Shown piece after piece: positions 61,560 through 64,000 of a stretch of DNA of 64,000 bases. The notes under the pieces are model-generated. The model did not search any database and was not told where the DNA came from. It saw only the letters and a list, made by a program, of their open reading frames with translations. Position 1 is the stretch's first letter. Each line of letters begins with the position of its first letter. The position numbers and the translations under genes are program-made. Source of the DNA: Micromonosporaceae bacterium (lineage in GTDB: Bacteria; Actinomycetota; Actinomycetes; Mycobacteriales; Micromonosporaceae); the NCBI GenBank assembly GCA_003543035.1, contig DPJL01000107.1, positions 1 to 64,000 on the forward strand, read 5' to 3'.

Positions 61560-62969
61560 TCAAACGGCGCAGCAGGACAGTTTGGACACGTCGCGGGTGA
61601 AGGTTTGCGCGGCCAGCTTCAGCGCCTCGCTCATGGTCAGATACGGCGACCACAGGGTGGCCAGCTGCTCGACGGTCATTCCGGCCGCCAGCAGATACAC
61701 ACCGGCCGCAGCAATCTCTCCCGCGGCGTCGGCCACGGCGTGCACACCGAGTAGGCGGCCGGTGTCGGCGTCGGCGACGAGTTTGACCATTCCGCGGGTG
61801 TCGCGGTTGACGATCGCCCGGGGCACGGCATCCAGGGGCAGCACCCGGCTATCGCAGCGGTATCCGGCCGCTATTGCCTGGGCTTCGGTGAGACCGGCGG
61901 CGGCGACGGCCGGGCTGGTGAAGGTCACCCGGGGCAGATGCGCGTAATCCACCGTGCGCCCGGCATCGCCCAGGGCGTTGTCGGCGGCGATCGAGCCGTG
62001 CGCGGCGGCGACATAGACGAACTGCGGCGCGCCGGTCGCGTCCCCGGCGGCGAAGATACGCGGATTGCCGGTGCGCAACTGCTCATCGGTGACGATCTCA
62101 CCCTTGGAGCCGACCTTGACTCCGACCGTGTCCAGGCCGAGCCCGCTCGTCACAGGGTGGCGCCCGGTGGCCACTAGCAGCTGGTCCGCCCGCAGTTTGA
62201 TGTCGCCGATGGTGGCGACAATGTGGTCCCGTTCGCGGCGCACCGCAGTGACCTGGGCGCTGGTGTGCACGCCGATGCCCTCGTCTATGAAGACCTGCTC
62301 GATGGCGGCGGAGGCTTGTGGCTCCTCGAACGGCGCCAACCGGTCCAGGGCCTCCACGATGGTGACCCTGGTGCCCAGGTGGGCGAAAAGCTGGCCCAGC
62401 TCCAATCCGATCGCGTTGCCGCCGATCACGAGCATCGACTCGGGCAACGCGTCGAGGGCCATCGCGGTCGTCGAGGTCAGGTAGCCGATCGCAGCGAGAC
62501 CGTCGATCGGCGGTGTCCACGGCGCTGACCCTGTGGCCACCACATAACGCTCCGCCTCGATCCGGGCGTTTCCGCCGCCGGTCAGGGCGACATCAAGCAC
62601 AAGACCGGCCTGGCTGTTGGTGAAACGGGCTGTGCCGGAGACGATCTCCCAACCGTATTCGGCGGCCAAATCGACATACTTGCCTGTCCGCATTGCCTCG
62701 ACCAGATGATCCTTTCCGGCGATCAGCTCGCTGAACGCCACCGCCGGGCCGGTGGCCGCCAAGCCTGGGAAGCGCCCGGCCGACATGGCCACGTGCCGGG
62801 CCTCGGCCGCGGCCAGCAGCGCTTTGGACGGCACGCAGCCGGTGTTCACACACGTGCCACCCGGCACACTCTTCTCCACCATCACCACCGAGGCGTTCAG
62901 GCGCCGGGCGGTGATGGCAGCGGCGAACGCCGCCGCTCCCGAACCGATGATCGCCATGTCGTACCGCAT
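61560..62969 (-). CDS. merA: Mercuric reductase MerA
   Basis: A 469-residue flavoprotein reducing Hg(II) to volatile Hg(0) with NADPH. MAIIGSGAAAFAAAI binds FAD, GGTCVNTGCVPSK has the redox cysteines 40 and 45, MLVIGGNAIGLELGQLF binds NADPH and the C-terminal SCCAV holds the vicinal Cys466/Cys467 that deliver Hg(II). There is no N-terminal MerP-like domain. GGAGGG precedes ATG 62969. It is divergent from the ArsR-type regulator, with two paired operators between. Confidence 0.96.
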   Translation of the reverse strand: MRYDMAIIGSGAAAFAAAITARRLNASVVMVEKSVPGGTCVNTGCVPSKALLAAAEARHVAMSAGRFPGLAATGPAVAFSELIAGKDHLVEAMRTGKYVDLAAEYGWEIVSGTARFTNSQAGLVLDVALTGGGNARIEAERYVVATGSAPWTPPIDGLAAIGYLTSTTAMALDALPESMLVIGGNAIGLELGQLFAHLGTRVTIVEALDRLAPFEEPQASAAIEQVFIDEGIGVHTSAQVTAVRRERDHIVATIGDIKLRADQLLVATGRHPVTSGLGLDTVGVKVGSKGEIVTDEQLRTGNPRIFAAGDATGAPQFVYVAAAHGSIAADNALGDAGRTVDYAHLPRVTFTSPAVAAAGLTEAQAIAAGYRCDSRVLPLDAVPRAIVNRDTRGMVKLVADADTGRLLGVHAVADAAGEIAAAGVYLLAAGMTVEQLATLWSPYLTMSEALKLAAQTFTRDVSKLSCCAV

Positions 62970-63001
62970 AAAGGCCCTCCAGCCTGCGACCGCAGCCAAT
63001 G

Positions 63002-63019
63002 TATCCGGCTTGCCAGATA
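63002..63019. promoter_or_regulatory. SmtB/ArsR-type operator 1 in mer divergent region
   Basis: TATCCGGCTTGCCAGATA is an inverted repeat with TATC/GATA arms, 33 nt from the merA start, centred 34 nt from operator 2. Confidence 0.75.
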
Positions 63020-63035
63020 CGTCTGAGGCCCATAG

Positions 63036-63053
63036 TATCCGCTTAAGCAGATA
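63036..63053. promoter_or_regulatory. SmtB/ArsR-type operator 2 in mer divergent region
   Basis: TATCCGCTTAAGCAGATA is a near-perfect palindrome around TTAA, 17 nt before the ArsR-type start. It matches the general SmtB/ArsR site pattern. Confidence 0.8.
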
Positions 63054-63069
63054 TGTTCGAGGAGGCCGA

Positions 63070-63441
63070 ATGATGACCACGACAGCCGATCGGGTGCGGC
63101 TGCTGCCGTCGCAGGTCGAAGGCGTGGGAGTGGTGGCCAGGTTCTTCCGCGCCCTGGCCGACCCGACCCGGCTCCGGCTACTGGAGTTCCTGCTCGATGG
63201 CGAACACACCGTCACCGAATGCGTCGCCTATATCGGCCTGTCCCAAGGCCGCGTCTCCACACACCTGTCCTGCCTGGCCGACTGTGGTTACGTGCAGGTG
63301 CGCCGCGCCGGCCGCAACGCCTTCTACCAGGTCGCCGACCCGCGCGTGGCCGACCTGGTGATGCTCGCCCACGCCCTGGCCGCCGACAACTGCGCCGCCC
63401 TGACCGAATGCCAGCGCATCGACACACCAGGGCAGGAGTGA
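63070..63441 (+). CDS. ArsR/SmtB-family regulator of mer genes
   Basis: A 123-residue ArsR-type repressor with winged helix FFRALADPTRLRLLEFLLDG, VAYIGLSQGRVSTHLSCLADCGYV and AGRNAFYQVADPRV. Cysteines in ECVAY, HLSCLADC, DNCAALTEC provide metal ligands. In Streptomyces-type mer operons the repressor belongs to this family rather than to classical MerR. It is divergent from merA with two TATC-n-GATA operators between. GGAGG precedes a double ATG (63070, 63073). Confidence 0.88.
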   Translation: MMTTTADRVRLLPSQVEGVGVVARFFRALADPTRLRLLEFLLDGEHTVTECVAYIGLSQGRVSTHLSCLADCGYVQVRRAGRNAFYQVADPRVADLVMLAHALAADNCAALTECQRIDTPGQE

Positions 63442-63447
63442 GCCGGC

Positions 63448-63726
63448 GTGCACACCCGAAGAGGCTCTGTGCTGGGCATGATCGCCGCGTTGGCCGCGTG
63501 CTGCACCATTCACCTGATCATCCTCGCCGGTGGCGTCGGCGCCGCCACCGGAATCCTCGGTGGCTGGCTACGCAGCCCCTACCTCATCATCGGCGGGCTG
63601 CTCCTGCTCACGATCGCCCTGGGTGTGCTGGTCATCAACCGCACTCGCCCCGGCGACGCCGGCTGCTGCCCGCCAGAGGAAGGCAACATGCCCGTCACCG
63701 TGCGCGATGAGCCAACCTCACCATAA
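63448..63726 (+). CDS. Small MerT/MerC-like mercury-transport membrane protein
   Basis: A 92-residue protein with two hydrophobic helices. A vicinal pair lies at the first helix (LAACCTIHLIILAGG) and a second pair in the tail (GDAGCCPPEEG), the arrangement used by MerT-type proteins to relay Hg(II) inward. The first half of the usual three-helix MerT is not evident, so it is a short variant. GTG 63448 lies 7 nt after the ArsR-type stop, same operon. Confidence 0.7.
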   Translation: MHTRRGSVLGMIAALAACCTIHLIILAGGVGAATGILGGWLRSPYLIIGGLLLLTIALGVLVINRTRPGDAGCCPPEEGNMPVTVRDEPTSP

Positions 63727-63881
63727 GCATCTTCAACAGGTGCCCCAATTGCGGCTGGACGCCACCGTAGATCGGCGTGCCGACACGCCATGCGACGAAG
63801 GCCGCCATCGCAAGACACCAGCCCGAAGACCGACGAGTTACGTAAGCGCCGTCACGGAACGCCGCAGCCCGGATCCGTAGC

Positions 63882-64000
63882 GTGGCTTGTGTGGTGTTAC
63901 GGATCATCCTGGGTGCCTTGTACGCCGCGATGGCCGTCGGGCAACTGGCGTCGTGGCAGGCAATGCCCGACGTTCTCGGTGCTTATCAAGGGGTACCCAA
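63882..64000 (+). CDS. Start of DoxX/MauE-like membrane protein, runs off window
   Basis: A frame beginning at one of several GTG codons (63882, 63891 or 63894) reads LRIILGALYAAMAVGQLAS and stays open to the end of the window. The hydrophobic first helix followed by a polar loop resembles DoxX/MauE proteins often linked to mer or thiol operons. Only about 39 codons are visible, so the assignment is tentative. The 155 nt before it hold no gene. Confidence 0.5.
   Translation, partial: MACVVLRIILGALYAAMAVGQLASWQAMPDVLGAYQGVP

Noticed and set aside
1..64000. CRISPR arrays, tRNA and rRNA genes
   Set aside because: No regularly spaced repeats, no cloverleaf with TTCGA-type arm and no rRNA-like conserved stretches were noticed on reading both strands.

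Overview
This is a high-GC actinomycete chromosome segment. The signs are strong third-position GC, many GTG starts, a TTG start, ATGA/GTGA gene overlaps, an LPXTG/thioester surface protein, an actinobacterial-type mer locus with an ArsR-family regulator, and a GH91 inulin fructotransferase-like enzyme. A Streptosporangiales-type soil organism (Nonomuraea-like) would fit, but that is inference. No tRNA, rRNA or CRISPR array was seen.

Layout. (1) 1-16.3 kb, catabolic region: a partial acyl-CoA synthetase, an SDR dehydrogenase and a thiolase; a secreted multidomain esterase; an alpha/beta-hydrolase translationally coupled to a complete LivJ/H/M/G/F-type importer in which LivM and LivG are fused; a truncated FG-GAP protein; DoxX-like and small membrane proteins; and a compact unit of acyl-CoA dehydrogenase, leaderless PhnD-like protein and TusA-like/radical SAM fusion. 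(2) 16.3-22.8 kb, decay and mobile zone: a frameshifted gene, a VOC protein, a HAD protein without motif I, and a 2.7-kb composite element bounded by IS630-type ends and TA dinucleotides. The element carries a broken rsmD copy and a sortase-anchored thioester surface-protein gene. Removing it and one TA joins the two flanks in frame, so it interrupts a small minus-strand gene.

(3) 22.8-50.1 kb, a large fructan utilization locus. Three secreted GH32 enzymes carry extra putative binding modules. There is also a GH91 enzyme, a GH172 (DUF2961) enzyme and a short cytoplasmic GH32-like protein. Import is by two MalFG-type sugar ABC systems (each solute-binding protein plus two permeases, no local ATPase) and one FrcBCA-type fructose importer. 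A PfkB fructokinase and four LacI regulators complete it. The likely flow is: fructans cut outside the cell; oligosaccharides, difructose anhydrides and fructose imported; anhydrides opened by GH172; fructose phosphorylated. Palindromic LacI-type operators lie at the regulated starts, and at one promoter the operator follows the -10 box directly.

(4) 50.1-64 kb, thiol, redox and mercury region: a C-terminally truncated EgtA-like ligase; a minus-strand set of Tes/MJ0619-type radical SAM enzyme, Cys-rich methyltransferase, flavin disulfide reductase, membrane protein and Crp/Fnr regulator; a plus-strand DUF3179 lipoprotein, TlpA-like and CcdA-like set; then a mer locus (merB, MerR-type regulator, merA, divergent ArsR-type regulator, MerT-like peptide and the start of a DoxX/MauE-like gene) with two paired SmtB/ArsR-type operators.
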